This document shows positions 1 to 11,989 of a stretch of DNA of 64,000 bases, piece after piece. Position 1 is the first letter of the stretch. Each line of letters begins with the position of its first letter. This DNA comes from Acestrorhynchus altus (lineage: Eukaryota; Chordata; Actinopteri; Characiformes; Acestrorhynchidae). The position numbers were made by a program, and so were the translations under genes. The stretch covers positions 16,151,558 through 16,215,557 of the forward strand of contig CM067503.1 in assembly GCA_034509495.1 (NCBI GenBank), given 5' to 3'. The notes below the pieces were generated by a model. That model saw only the letters and a program-made list of their open reading frames with translations, ran no database searches and had not been told where the DNA came from.

Positions 1-1048
1 CTACCAGGGGGTAACAGGAGGACAGAGGATGGGAAGGAGTAGTAACCAGTAACCTGATGACCACAACACAACCGGACTATGTGCAATGACAATGTGCAAC
101 ACCCCTCCTACTGGACTTTTCCTATACTCTCTCTTTCCTACATTCTCTATTATTTTATTATTATTACTTTCTTCTCTGTCTGTACTCTAATGATGATGAT
201 GCTGGAATCTTCATTTCCCAGAGGGAACCCCTCTGAAGGGATCAATAACCTTCTATCTATATTAGATACTGACATTACAATAAAGTTAGTATGAGCTTAC
301 TAAAAAAAACATTTTACAGCATTATTTCAGTGTGTTTCATTTATTATATTATTATTATTATTATTATTGTTATTATTATTGTAATTAAAATCACTTATCC
401 CAAGTGAGAAGTGGATCCCAGTGAAATTACAATAGATGCTAATAAGATAAATCAGAGATACTGACAGACATATGACAATGACTAATCTTACAAATCTACC
501 AGAAAATGGTCTGAGGATTGAGATGATCACTAGGTCAGGAGCAAAGACACCTTCTAGAAACAGATTGGAGGTTAGTGCAGGGTTCAGTCCTGATCAGCTG
601 TATGAGGTGTGTTTAGACTGAGATTAGCAGGAGGGGAGTGAGTGTGCACTCCAGATCCTTTCCAGAAAGTGCCAGATCTAAGCTCCTAGTGGTGACTGTC
701 TTAAAGGACAACTGCAGACCATGAACCACTTCACTGAGAAGCGTCATCAGGAGAAGAGGGTGATTTAGGGTCTGATACAATATCGAGTAAACATTGCCAG
801 CTGACAACAACAACAGTGAACCTAATGACCCCACTTACCTTGTGTCCACCTGCGAAAGAGGGACACAGAGAGCCCGCTGCCACTGGACTGTCTCCCCCAC
901 ACCAGCTCCACAACTTCTCGGTTTAACTCGGACATTTCTCTCCCTGACCTCCCTTCGGGCAGTGTCCAGCACTTTCAGCTCAAGGTTCGGCCTTTTCTAG
1001 ACGGCATGAGCCGCCAGAGGCTCCCGGTCAGTCGCTACAGTGAACTGA
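1..1048. other. Intergenic, no gene recognised
   Basis: No open frame here resembles a known protein. A TTA-rich microsatellite lies at about 341-386. On the minus strand a consensus splice donor (AAG followed by GTAAGT) sits at the 839/838 boundary, so a minus-strand 5' exon reaching down from about 1600 is possible, but nothing else supports it. The short ORFs in this stretch overlap on both strands and look like chance. Confidence 0.5.
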
Positions 1049-1286
1049 TTTATAGACCTGCTCTCCAGTTCCAGTGGTCAGGGTTACGGACCAGCTCTCC
1101 TGTTCCAGTGGTCACAGTTACAGACCTGCTCTCCAGTTCCAGTGGTCAGGGTTACAGACCTGCTCTCCAGTTCCAGTGGTCAGGGTTACAGACTTGCTAT
1201 CCAGTTCCAGTGGTCAGGCTAACAGACCTGCTATCCAGTTCCAGTGGTCAGGCTAACAGACCTGCTCTCCAGGTACAGTGGTCACT
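1049..1286. repeat. 34-bp minisatellite, seven copies
   Basis: Seven tandem copies of a 34-base unit begin at 1049, 1083, 1117, 1151, 1185, 1219 and 1253. The unit reads roughly GTTACAGACCTGCTCTCCAG followed by TTCCAGTGGTCAGG. Copies 3 and 4 are identical; the outer copies carry substitutions. Because 34 is not a multiple of three, the repeat shifts frame with each copy, and the plus strand shows three rotating peptide motifs (LQFQWSG, SPVPVV, LLSSSSGQ). The 131-residue frame across it is therefore a by-product of the array, not a protein. Confidence 0.9.
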
Positions 1287-1889
1287 GACTTATCCAGCTA
1301 AGGTTTTAAGTGACCAGTCCGCTGAGGACACCATCAGCTCCACCAGCTCACCCAGTCAGCAGACCAGTCAGTCAGCTGCTGTTAGCCTGAAGCTAAACTG
1401 ACCAAAGCACAACACACACAGAGGCTCTCGCGCTGCTTCTGCTCTAAACAGCTCCCAGAAAGAAGCACAAACCCTCTAGAGTCCAGATATCCCCCCCGAA
1501 GCTGACAAACAAACACAAACACAAACACAAGCACAAGCACGAGCACAAACACAAGCAGAAGCAGAAGCTGTTGGTGTTGGTGTTGAGTTTGGCTCCGCCT
1601 CTCACATCAGCTCAACGCTGAAAATTATTCATTTCAACCGATTCAGATCTTTCAACCGATTCTCAAACCCAAACGAGTCAATTCCCTTCTTTAACACAAC
1701 CATTAATACTGAATGACAACTTTTCCTTAAACCTGAACCTAAAATCATCTAAAAATCATTAAAGATAAAATACATGAGTCTCACATACATGAGTGCATTA
1801 CAGAAGTGAACAGCTTTTTTCCCCAATTATATTTTCTATATTTGATTCCATTGTGGCATATACACTGGTCTTTAATTTTCTCCATATTT
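1287..1889. other. Intergenic, slightly GC-richer, possible minus-strand 5' region
   Basis: This stretch includes ACAAAC-type simple sequence (about 1499-1560), a GC-box-like GGCGGAG on the minus strand (about 1590-1600) and two copies of TCAACCGATTC at 1634-1644 and 1652-1662. The reverse complement of that 11-mer recurs at 2790-2800. No gene is recognised. Confidence 0.4.
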
Positions 1890-2130
1890 ATATTTTTGTT
1901 TGATCTTATTGTCTCTGTATATATTTTATTATTTCTGTATTTATTCTATTATCTCTGTAATTTATATTATCTCCGTATATAATACATTATCTATGTATTT
2001 ACATTATTATTTCTGTATATAGTTTGTTATCTCTGTATTTATTTTATCTTTGTATATATTATGTTATATCTGTATTTATTCTATTATCTCTGTATAAATG
2101 TAATCAATTCTGTGTATATTATATTAGGTC
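1890..2130. repeat. AT-rich degenerate tandem repeat
   Basis: About ten imperfect units built on TTATTATCTCTGTATAT follow each other with spacing of roughly 15-30 bases. The copies are diverged and of irregular length. The array runs directly into the TC and TA microsatellites. Confidence 0.65.
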
Positions 2131-2146
2131 TGTATATAGTTTATTA

Positions 2147-2171
2147 TCTCTCTCTCTCTCTCTCTCTCTCT

Positions 2172-2242
<71 letters not shown>
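2147..2242. repeat. Compound (TC)n(TA)n microsatellite
   Basis: A pure TC run (2147-2173) passes into an uninterrupted TA run (2175-2242). Plus-strand ORFs through it are only translations of the repeat. Confidence 0.97.
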
Positions 2243-2244
<2 letters not shown>

Positions 2245-2387
2245 AATCATGGATTAAGTAACTATAACTCAAATTGTTAATTGTGCTCTAAATGTATTTC
2301 AACATTGATGAGTCATTTTTTCTATTTTTGCTAGTTCTAATTTCTCTTGGTTCTCCAATGTTGTTGTTTATTCTCTTTCTTTAATTT

Positions 2388-2460
2388 TATATTATTATTA
2401 TTATTATTATTATTATAGTTATTATTATTATTATTTTAGTTATTATTATTGTTGTTGTTG
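2388..2460. repeat. (TTA)n/(TTG)n microsatellite
   Basis: TTA triplets with a few interruptions give way to GTT triplets at the right end. The DNA from here to about 2829 is AT-rich and holds no recognised gene. Confidence 0.9.
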
Positions 2461-2829
2461 TTTACTGCATAATGTGTAAAAATTCTAATTCTATTTCTTA
2501 TAAAGAATACTATCTTCCAAAAAAGGGAGGTGGGTTTATAAAAAGTGCTGCATTTAAGTTAAGTTTCCTGCTCACAGAGGATATATTTGCTCACAAAACA
2601 ATATAAAATGTCATTTTGATTGTAAAAATTTCAGAACACGTGACATTTCCACAGCCTGAATCACTGAATATAGACTGTGGTCTGTTGCTCCTCTTCACTG
2701 TTCAGCACAGTCAGACTCGACTCCTGAATCCTACGTGAAAATGAATCATCGAATCAGGCGGTAGATTCACTAAAACGGACAGTTCAAAAGAATCGGTTGA
2801 GTGAATCGATTTAGCCAGCCCACTCGGTT

Positions 2830-3034
2830 TATTTACTACATGACTAGAGCGCGTCTGCTAGAGTGCGATTGGTTCAAATCCGGAAGTTTCTGATGACGTT
2901 GCTGAAGACAGGACTTTCATTGGTTGATTCAAACATCATTCTCGTTTTTTTTGTTCAGCGGTGTTGCCATGTCGCAGCGAAACCCCCGAATAGAGGAGAC
3001 AAAAAGAGGATTTGAGAGAAGACCCCCGCCTTAG
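2830..3034 (+). promoter_or_regulatory. Candidate promoter with a 21-codon ORF
   Basis: Several promoter-type motifs cluster here: two inverted CCAAT boxes (ATTGG at 2868-2872 and 2919-2923), an ETS-like CCGGAAGT (2880-2887) and a CRE-like TGATGACGTT (2891-2900). CpG dinucleotides are more frequent than in the flanks. An ATG at 2969-2971 opens a 21-codon frame (starting MSQRNPRIEE) that stops at 3032-3034. I do not recognise the peptide. It could be a non-coding first exon, a short upstream ORF or chance. Confidence 0.3.
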
Positions 3035-5774
3035 GTGTAATAATCTGAGAAATATGTGTGAAATAGGCAGAAAGGGAACTTCAGCTGAATTTGATCTTAT
3101 TATAAGATGTAAAAATGTTTGCAATTTCTCTAAACCTCCAGTGAAAACTGGTATATCTGAATTTTAATAAAGTGATTTTAATAAATCTATGCCATATTGC
3201 TCTTTTTGTTTGATGGACATGCTTGACCGATATTTTATATCAGAGATATAACTAATCCACTTAAAATACAGATGTCATTTCTTATTTTCTATTTTGTGTG
3301 CTTTGCTCATGTGCGACAACATTGTCTTTAAACAGCAGAAATAAATTGTGATATAGTGAGTAAATACAATTTTACATATTTCATAATAAACAGATTGTTG
3401 CTTTTTGTATTTATATCATTACATAATTTTATGATAAATGGGCCAATAGCAATGCTCCAAAATTACTTGCAATAACTTCCATTGTAAATTAAATTGTAAT
3501 TGCATGATTGTGGCAATATATCTTCTTTATTATATTGGGGCATTTCTATTGGTCCACTAACATTACGTCAGACCCCACACTGACACAATTTATCTCAATG
3601 TTTTCCTTAAACTAAACCATTTTTTACTTAACACTTAAGACTTAATAATTGTGATTTAAAGTGCAATTTCCAGCCCACTATGAACTACTCCCCCTCCTGA
3701 GGATGGGCCTGAGGACCACTGAAGAGTGCTTCACGGCCCACTGGTTAAGAAAATCTGATTTAATCTATTCATTATGGAAGCCATTATCCATTATCCATTA
3801 TCAACATTCCATCTAAAAGAAGACATGGAGCTTCACTGATAGTTTTGTTGTGTTGATGACATTATGTTTCCTGGTTCCTATCACAACCTCAGCAGTCAGT
3901 AGATTTTCTATAATGAGTCAGTCTGACATCACATCACTCAGATTTTGTTTTTATATCAATGATTAAATTATGCTGAAAACATGAAAAATCAGTGGACTAT
4001 AAAATGAGTCTTTTGCTAGTTGTTGTTCAGACTCAACTGTGACCTCTGACTGCACTATGCAGCTATGTCTAGTCTGTAATAGTCACAGAATAGATGAAGT
4101 CCTAACAGGATATAGCACAAACATTAAACAAAATGACAATATGCATGTGGTTTAGTGATTTACAGGCTTACTAGTTTAGGACAGGGCTGGTAAATAGTGT
4201 TGCCAAGAGTAGAGGCAAATTCTCAGGGGGAAGGAAGTACATATGGGAATTTATACAGCCTGCTGGACCAAAAGTAGGCTATATCTTCAAGAGACATGAA
4301 GGTTAAAAAAGTTTCTGAAAGTGATGTTACAGTTCTGTGGTAAAGTAGGCTGAAATTATGAATGTGCATATGTGCATACAGATTATGTGTGTCAGGGTTT
4401 TCTGGTATATACCAGTGAAAATATCATAATAACAGCTTCTTCAAAGTGAGTGCTGGCCTCTTCCTTGTGTCCCTCACAAATCCTGCTCTTTTTCTGTGTT
4501 GAGCTTTGAGGGAGTTTGTAGTCTTGTGCATGTCTATGACTTTTTCTTTATCTTCTCATTTTCACAGTTACCTCCAGATTCACAGCTTCACTTGTAGTAT
4601 TAAAGTAATATTTGATCCAAAAAAAGTGAAATGCTAAACATTTATGAAAAAAGAAAATCAGTTTCCCTACATTTTTCTGTGGATGTTTTTAAACTGTCAT
4701 TACTGTTAATGTTACTTAGAACTACACAGAACCAAAGCACTAAAACTGCCTTACTTCAAGAGTGTAAATTCAAAGCCAGGTGCAATGTCCAGTGAACCGA
4801 GCACATTCACACAAATGTTTTTCTTTGTGGCAAATAGCTATTCCAAGAAAGCCAAAGAAAAGTGCTTTCAAACTGGTTTGCCTGCTACAAAAGAGGGAAC
4901 TTCTTAAAAGCATCTGGTAACTTTGTTAATCAATGGACTTGTACTGCTTGTACTCTAACCACAAAGAGACTTATGATGTTGCATAAGGAATACCCTTCCA
5001 ATAATGACAAGATTAAACACACAGCCTGAAAATAACATTCACCTTGTGCGCAATCTGGACCTGAGAAGTGTCTTCATGCATCTTGAACTAAACAGAACAA
5101 TGCATCGTGAGTTATTGCTGTCATATAACTCTAAGCCATTGAGATCTCATCTCATTCAAACTCATCATCATATATAATATATGACAGTAAATCATCTCTT
5201 GAAGAGAACAGGATGGAAACTGATTTCAAATAGAAACTCTTAAAATGGAGCAGTTGAATAGGATGACCAGCAGATGGTGGGGTTGCCTTAAAAAGTTCTG
5301 ACTGCTTTTCCAGAGCAAAGAATTTATGATAACTCATTATTAGTATGGTGGTTTGGGCAGATATTCAGATTGCACATGAATACTGGAAACCCTTAGACAA
5401 AGTAAATGTAAACAGATTTTTCAAACTTAGTTACTAGGAACATTAAAAACATACTGTAGCTCAGAGAAAAGGTTTCGCCAGATACTGTTGCAGATTTTAT
5501 TCCAAAATCAGCAGGCATTTTGGTAATTCTCACATCAAGCACTCTTGGAAACTTCAACCAGGTGAGACGACATTGATGAGACTAGCACAAGAGGATGAAT
5601 TTGCTTTGTTGTTAAAAAAACACTAGTGCAACTAATGTTTAAATTATGTACTGCTCACGCAGAGACTAGAGACTTCCACTGTGTTCACATGGTGACAAAA
5701 TTACTGGCAGGTTGGATAATAAAAGTAGAAAGAAAGAACCTGGACTCTAATCCTATTTTTCTTGGAGACTTGTA
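3035..5774. other. Intergenic, nothing recognised
   Basis: AT-rich unique-looking sequence on both strands with no supported coding exon, RNA gene or obvious tandem array. Short ORFs lack family motifs. Confidence 0.5.
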
Positions 5775-5830
5775 CATTTAGAACCCTAGGCCAATATTGC
5801 TAGATGTTTCTGTAATTTGACATTGGTTTA
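5775..5830 (+). repeat. Dispersed repeat copy (partner at 12995)
   Basis: The sequence around TAGAACCCTAGGCCAATATT is about three-quarters identical over some 55 bases to 12995-13055 (TAGAACACTAGGCCATTTTT), and both continue with a GTAGTTTGAT- or GTAATTTGAC-like segment. This is two old copies of one dispersed element. The family is not determined. Confidence 0.5.
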
Positions 5831-7289
5831 TACAATAAATCAGAAAAGTATTCATAAGAAACAGTACTGGTAGAATCAATATCATTAATATACCTTCTCT
5901 GGACTTTTATCCTGAAATCTGAACACTCTGTGAGCAAAAAGAAACACCACAAACAGCCCCTTCCTTCTCATTTTTTTCCTATAACCCAATATCTGGGTAA
6001 GGGATGTCACTTGCCCCACCCCCTCTTGCTGATCAGTCAGAGTTTATATGCAGGTTGAGCATATACATGCGAACAGAACAATACATATGCACTGGAAAAC
6101 CCCTTTGGTATTAAAAGTGGGATTTAAACTGGGATCAGTGAGCTGGATTACTCACTGATAATTCATCATTCACCAGTTATGTGAGTTATGAAACCTAGAA
6201 GATGACATGCACCTGCCTGCCTTCTAATAGTTAATAGAGTTAATAGAACCAGTCAAACAAAGGAAATGTCTAGGTACAGATAGCATTTTACTTGTGTGAG
6301 ATTCTGGACCACTGCTACACTGCAATTATAGATTATAGACCACAATTTTCATCCCCTCATCTTGAGGGGATATCAATATGTAAAATGATTATGAAACATT
6401 ACCTCAGGGGACAGCTTGGGAATGCTGTAAAAGTAGCCAGTGTGCTCATGGCAAGGCAACTGGAGTTCAAGTGAGCTGTGATAGAGGGTGTCAGATGGTA
6501 GGGACTTTTATGCAGGCATTTAAGATTGCTAGATCTTGTGCCTGATCAAATGTTTGATTTTACTGCTTTCCCATGAAGTTCATGATAAACTGCAAATGGT
6601 CACAATGCACCAGTCAATGATATATTAAGGTAGACCATTGGACTCAAACACCAGTAGGCATCCACCCCCATCCTGCACTGTACCCTGCCACTGCCAATCA
6701 CAATTGTTAAGCACCCGTTGGGGGCCACTGTACTGTTCACTGTGAGTGGTAATGCCGTCTATTACATACTGCCCATAAATGCCCTACCAATTTCAGATAT
6801 GAAATATCCCACTCAACTGACACACGCTATCATGCGTCACTCAACAATTCATGTTGCCGTTCCCAAAAACATGCTTGCCAATGTTCAGCCTCACTCATAA
6901 CACCTCACAAGTAATCGGTTTAGATACTGATGTCTCATAGTATTTGGCGTGTCCGTTTACAAGCAGAAACCCAAGACCTGATGTTCTCAGTGAAGAGCTG
7001 GGAAAGAGAACACTTAAGTGCTACAAGGCTACTTTGAATCCACAGATTGGACTGTTTTTGAAGAGTTCCTTACCAACCATTTCTTCTTCTTCTCTCCTTT
7101 TGGTGCTGATCTCACCATCAATGAGCAGGAATTATAAAGCTCATCGGGAGATTTGGTCTCACCATCTAAACTAAAGCATTGGTGTAATTAACTAGCACAA
7201 ACACGCAGACATTTTTGTCAAATCATTGGAACTCGGTTCTGTTTCAAGTTCTCAAACATTATCTTAGTCTCCAGAAAATTTAGTTTTCC
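5831..7289. other. Intergenic, nothing recognised
   Basis: No supported gene. Small ORFs of 60-76 codons occur but show no domain. The right end may include the degraded 5' part of the LINE relic that is recognisable from 7290. Confidence 0.45.
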
Positions 7290-7550
7290 GAATTTAGTAC
7301 AGCTTTTAAAACCAGAGCTGCTGCAAGTCAAACTATCCTACAATATCAGTTCTAAATCCCATCTGCTGGTGGATTAGGAAAAATCCTGGCCAACTGAACC
7401 CTCAGGCATCTGGACCCTCAGTACTGGAGTACCACAAGCCTATATGTCTATGAAACGTTACACCTACAGCTGCATCTCCAAAGACCAATCTATGGAAATC
7501 CTGAAGATTGTGGATAATGCCACCGTGATTGGCCTCAATCATGTCTACTT
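7290..7550 (+). mobile_element. LINE reverse transcriptase relic
   Basis: Plus-strand translation with stops gives LSTGVPQ followed, about 25 residues on, by KIVDNATVIGL. This is the layout of the LINE motifs STGAPQG and KFADDTTVVGL in fish non-LTR retrotransposons of the L2/Rex1-like group. Upstream residues (ELLQVKLSYN) fit the same polymerase region. The catalytic FADD has become IVDN and in-frame stops are present, so this is a dead fragment. The family assignment is approximate. Confidence 0.6.
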
Positions 7551-9664
7551 ATACAGAACTACTGTCTACATATGATTGAGATCAGTAGTTGAAAAAACAC
7601 AGCCTTTACATTCAGTTCATCATCAGTTCATCATCAGAACAGCAGAGAGGGTGTACTCTACCAAAGACAGGACAGGTAACCTCACTTATTCTGGACATTA
7701 GTTCTTCCAACCACTTCCCTCAGACACATCCCTGTAGAGGACTCTCAGAGGACAATCACCATAATAGACCAGCTAACATGTACTTTCTTCTGAAATCAAG
7801 GGTATTACACGAAAAATAATGATTGGACAATTTGCTGCAGTTTTAATGTTCTTCTTAAAAGTAAAGCTTTTATGCTTTTAAAAATGGAGATTCAAATGCA
7901 AAATAAAAGAATAAATGTCGGATCAACAACATGGAATAATATGTATATTGGAGATGTCAACTGCATTATTTTCTAATCACAATAATCACAACAATATTCT
8001 GTGATTAATCAGATTAAATGCATGTTAAAATGCTAGTAACTCTTTTTGGGGGAGACAAATAAGTGTGTAGTGTAGTTGTTGCATGTCATTCACAAACACA
8101 ACCTGTATGCATAACATACTTGAAATGATCTTGAAATGGTAGACATGTTTTATTGTTGTAGCTTCTGTAAACAGACTCTAGGTTGTACATATGGGCTGTT
8201 TTCATCAGTAAGCTTCAGCAAAAATGCAGGAAGATTAAAATCAAACTTGAGCTCTGCGGTTCCTGCAAGGGTCACTTTTTCTCTTTCCAAGCACAGTCCG
8301 ATTCTGCATCACTGCTGGGCAGTCAGCCATCGTGGAAACCCCAAGTGGTCTTCCAGAGGGATCCATACATCGAGCGACCTTTGTAATGAAAATGGTCTGC
8401 ACTCATACCAAGACCTTATTGACTTTCTGTCTCACTGTCAATTCATGTTACTTTTTATTTACAACTCATTTTCCCCCCAATTCATACTGGTAATAGTATT
8501 CTGGATGCTGAGGCTAAATACACTTCATGTGAGCCAATGGAAAGTATAAGATGGCTCTTAGAATACATATTGAGACTATGTTTATATTAAAATGGGGAAT
8601 CCAGATTGACAGAGTAATTTAGTTCAAGAATAGGATTAATCTGGCCCTGTAGATGCTTTAGCATTGAGCAGTGAGGTCAGCAAAATTTTTATCCTCACCT
8701 CACATGTACCTAATCAGAGACATGCTTGGTGCCTGAGGTTTGCTTATAGAGGTTTGCAAGTAAATGAAGTGAATAATACCCACATTTGCATTTTGAACAG
8801 CAAGCCAAAATCATTATACACTTGTGTGCAACACAACACATTCAGTTGTCATCAAGTAATCATAAATAGACTAGATTTCTGACACCACATGACAGTGTAA
8901 TCTACAAAAATGGAACAAAGCATGTCACTCAGCTAAATAGCAGTAAAGCAAACACTAATAACAGTAAACATGATTTATTAATTTATCATGATTAATTTAG
9001 AATTCAGCATAAAAGCATTAAATCTTGCAGATGCGGGTCAGCAGCTTCAGGATGTTCACACCAACCATCAGAATGGGGAAAAAATGTCACTTCAGAGATT
9101 CTGAGTCTCATATAATTGCTGGCAGACTGGTTTGAGTATTTCTAGAATGGAACATAAGTAAGTAGAAAACCATCTCAGAATGAACAACTCATCCAACCAG
9201 CAGGAGACCATGTCAGGTTCCTCTTCTGTCAAGAACAGAAAGCTGAGGCTGCAGTGGGTAATGGCTCACCATAACTGGACAGCTGAAGACTGGAAAAAAA
9301 AAAAAACATGGTGGTGATCAGCACCCCAATCCATCTCACCCCCAATGCACCGGATGGAGCTCCATCATTTCAGAGAACTGCTCCACAGCTCACTGCTCAG
9401 GGGCTTTATATGCTTCTACTCCACACATGACATGTTCACATGCAGTGCATATTTCTCATGTCATGAACAAAAGAGAAACAGTAAGATTAAGTCGTTTTAC
9501 TGCGTGTGATGGCACTGTACCCTCACCCCGAACCCGCAGGTGAAATGATATGGAATGACTCTGTCAGATTCACTTTACAGATATGTGATTAAGCTGCTTG
9601 GAGGGACAGTAAACTATAGCTTAAGCCATTACTGAGCACACAGGGTTACTGTAGAGTTTCACAA

Positions 9665-9666
<2 letters not shown>
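7551..9666. other. Intergenic, nothing recognised
   Basis: This stretch contains a 137-codon plus-strand ORF (8136-8549) with no recognisable domain and overlapping ORFs in another frame, which argues for chance. There is no array apart from short A runs. Confidence 0.45.

Positions 9667-9700
<34 letters not shown>
9667..9700. repeat. (GT)n microsatellite
   Basis: Uninterrupted GT dinucleotides followed by a short G-rich segment. Confidence 0.97.
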
Positions 9701-9703
<3 letters not shown>

Positions 9704-9883
9704 GGGGAGGGGGAGGTTGATGGGTTTGAGATATTTAGAAGTTGCTTAATGGTAAGTCAGTTACAGAGAAGACTGTTTTAGCTTGCTGAACAACGTAATG
9801 GGTTGGTTCCAACTGGACATAAATGAGAAGCAATACAGAGGGAAATGAGGGGTCTATAAAATGGCTGATTCATGTGACACTTT

Positions 9884-9887
<4 letters not shown>

Positions 9888-9935
<48 letters not shown>
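9888..9935. repeat. (GA)n microsatellite
   Basis: A pure GA run, followed to about 10035 by degenerate GA-rich sequence with repeated GATGAAGAGA motifs. The remainder to 10355 holds no recognised gene. Confidence 0.97.
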
Positions 9936-9940
<5 letters not shown>

Positions 9941-10355
9941 ATGAGATTGTATTGGAAAAAGTAAGATGATGAAGAGAGAGTGAGAGAGATGATGAAGAAG
10001 AGACAAAGAAAGAGATAATGAAGAGAGAGAGAAGTTCAGGTTACTTTAAGGTCCCCATATGGATATAATAATGCTATTGTTATGTTACACATTAGATTTG
10101 AATAATGAATGTAATAATAAAATGATGAATGAAGTAATGTGGCTTGAAGAGAGAGACTTGAAGAAAGCAAGATACTTTGGAAGAGAGACAAAGCTCTCCA
10201 AAGCCCCCTTCTGGGCCATGCAGTTAACTCAGACATGGGCTGAGTAGGAATCCTACAGTGCAGAGATTCAGAGACTATTGGAAAGAACATCTTGTAAATA
10301 AATAAAAAGATAAAGGGAGACAAATCTTAAAAGCATTTGGGGTTACTACTATGTT

Positions 10356-10490
10356 TGTATTAGTGACTTTTATTATGACATGCCCCGTCTGTATTAGGGA
10401 CTGTTATTTTGGCATGGGTTCTCTGCTTGTATTAGTGACTTTTATTTTGACATTCCGTCTATCGGCATAATGACTTTTATTTTGACAAAG
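10356..10490 (+). repeat. Degenerate tandem repeat, about four copies
   Basis: Units of 34-40 bases start with TGTATTAGTGACTTTTATT at 10356, 10390 and 10428. A fourth, decayed copy (ATAATGACTTTTATTTTGAC) follows. It is a short local tandem duplication of unknown origin. Confidence 0.7.
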
Positions 10491-11119
10491 TCTTTGTGAT
10501 GTAGTGGAGTGATTGCTGCTCTGCTTTTTGAAATTTCATTCTGTTCTTGGAGTTTTTGGACATCCTTGTGATTTCTCCTTTTCACACTGAGTCTGTGTCT
10601 ATATGAGCCTCCTCCACTAATATACTTCTGCTCTCCACTCACACTCCAGAGTGAATTTAGTGCAGGTGTGTGGCCATGTTGCTTTATGGCTCTGTAATGG
10701 TTTTCTCCACATGCCCTTTTCATGAGACAGACAGCTGCTCAGCAGCTCTGCATGCTGAAAGGAATCATGGTGTGTTCCATTCAAACTGGGATGTCCCCAC
10801 AAGTCTGATTTTGTACTCAGGAAAGCAGAGTTTAAAGTCCAAGATGGATTTACGGTCACAGTTCATTAGGATGTTTCTATATTTGTGTTTCAGTAAACCA
10901 GTTGTACACTGTCTGTGGACATGGTGCTTCCATGGTGTTTGAATGCACAAAATACTGCATAATATGAAAGTGGTCTTCCTAACAGTGCTAACACGTAACT
11001 TTATCTGGAATCCAGTACACTAGGGTGTGATGTCATTCCCAACCCCAACATCCAACTTCTTCCAAAATGGACTCAAAATAAGAGTGGTAATAAAACTGTA
11101 CTTCACAGTATCATAGTTA
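10491..11119. other. Intergenic, nothing recognised
   Basis: Overlapping ORFs of 61-93 codons occur on both strands between 10442 and 10950, with no family motif and no convincing splice-bounded exon. They are treated as chance. Confidence 0.45.
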
Positions 11120-11340
11120 AACTTGGTTATGTTAAGGTTCATTTTAGGTGTAGATTTAAGTCCAGTTAGGACTTAAAGTTAGTCAGTTAAGATTAGGTTT
11201 AGGAGTGGATAAAGGTGTAAATTACAGTTAGGTTTAGGTTTAGGTATAGAAGGTTTGGTTAAGGTTAAGTTCAGGTGTAAATGAAGGTATAGGTTAAGGT
11301 TAGGGTTAGATGAAGTTTTAGGTTATGTTAATGTTAATTT
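11120..11340 (+). repeat. Telomere-like degenerate TTAGG repeats
   Basis: The stretch is dominated by variants of GGTTAGG, GGTTTAGG and GTTAAGG, with one GGTTAGGGTTAG core at about 11300. Units are interspersed with GTGTAAAT-like spacers. It resembles a decayed interstitial telomeric tract or a G/T-rich minisatellite. Confidence 0.5.
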
Positions 11341-11549
11341 CTAGAGGTCATGTTTCCTCTGATCTTAGCAATGAGTCATCTTACAGGGTGAAAAAATGAC
11401 CAATGTGGACATTTTCACAGTGAGATCTATGTATACTGAAAAGTAATAGGATTTTTTTTTTCAACAATTAATTGAAATGTCATTTCTAATAATCAAAACA
11501 TTCATATCATATAACCCCTGCAGATCACATTCCAAATAAATTAATTATT

Positions 11550-11589
11550 TCATTCATTCATTCATTCATTCATTCATTCATTCATTCAT
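11550..11589. repeat. (ATTC)n microsatellite
   Basis: Ten consecutive ATTC tetranucleotides. Sequence on to 11989 shows no recognised feature. Confidence 0.95.
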
Positions 11590-11989
11590 GCATTAAATAT
11601 TAATTTGCACATGTTTGTCTTCATTAATAACAGAGAAAGCTCTGTCTATAAATGGTTCTTTCTAATAATGTCCATTTTTGGCCACACCCACTTCCAGTCC
11701 ATATCTTAACACAGATACATATATCTACATTTAATTGATACAGATAGACTTTCATTGCATCACACCCAATCCCCCTATGATGATCTTGAATGACATGCAA
11801 TCAAATCCACACAGCAATGTTCCAGCAAACATCTAGTTTAAAGCTGTTCTAAGATAGTAGATGCTGCAGTCTCCAAATAAATAGCTCCATTCCAGAAGAA
11901 ATGAACATTTGGGCATATACTTGCCTGCTTATCCTATCTCACATAAATGAGGCCGTCAAATGACTTGATAATTACATTACAGAACCTTC

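Noticed and set aside
1006..1401. 131-codon ORF
   Set aside because: It is a translation of the 34-bp minisatellite, and overlapping forward frames are open as well.
8136..8549. 137-codon plus-strand ORF
   Set aside because: No family motif, a second overlapping frame, and composition like the surrounding intergenic DNA.
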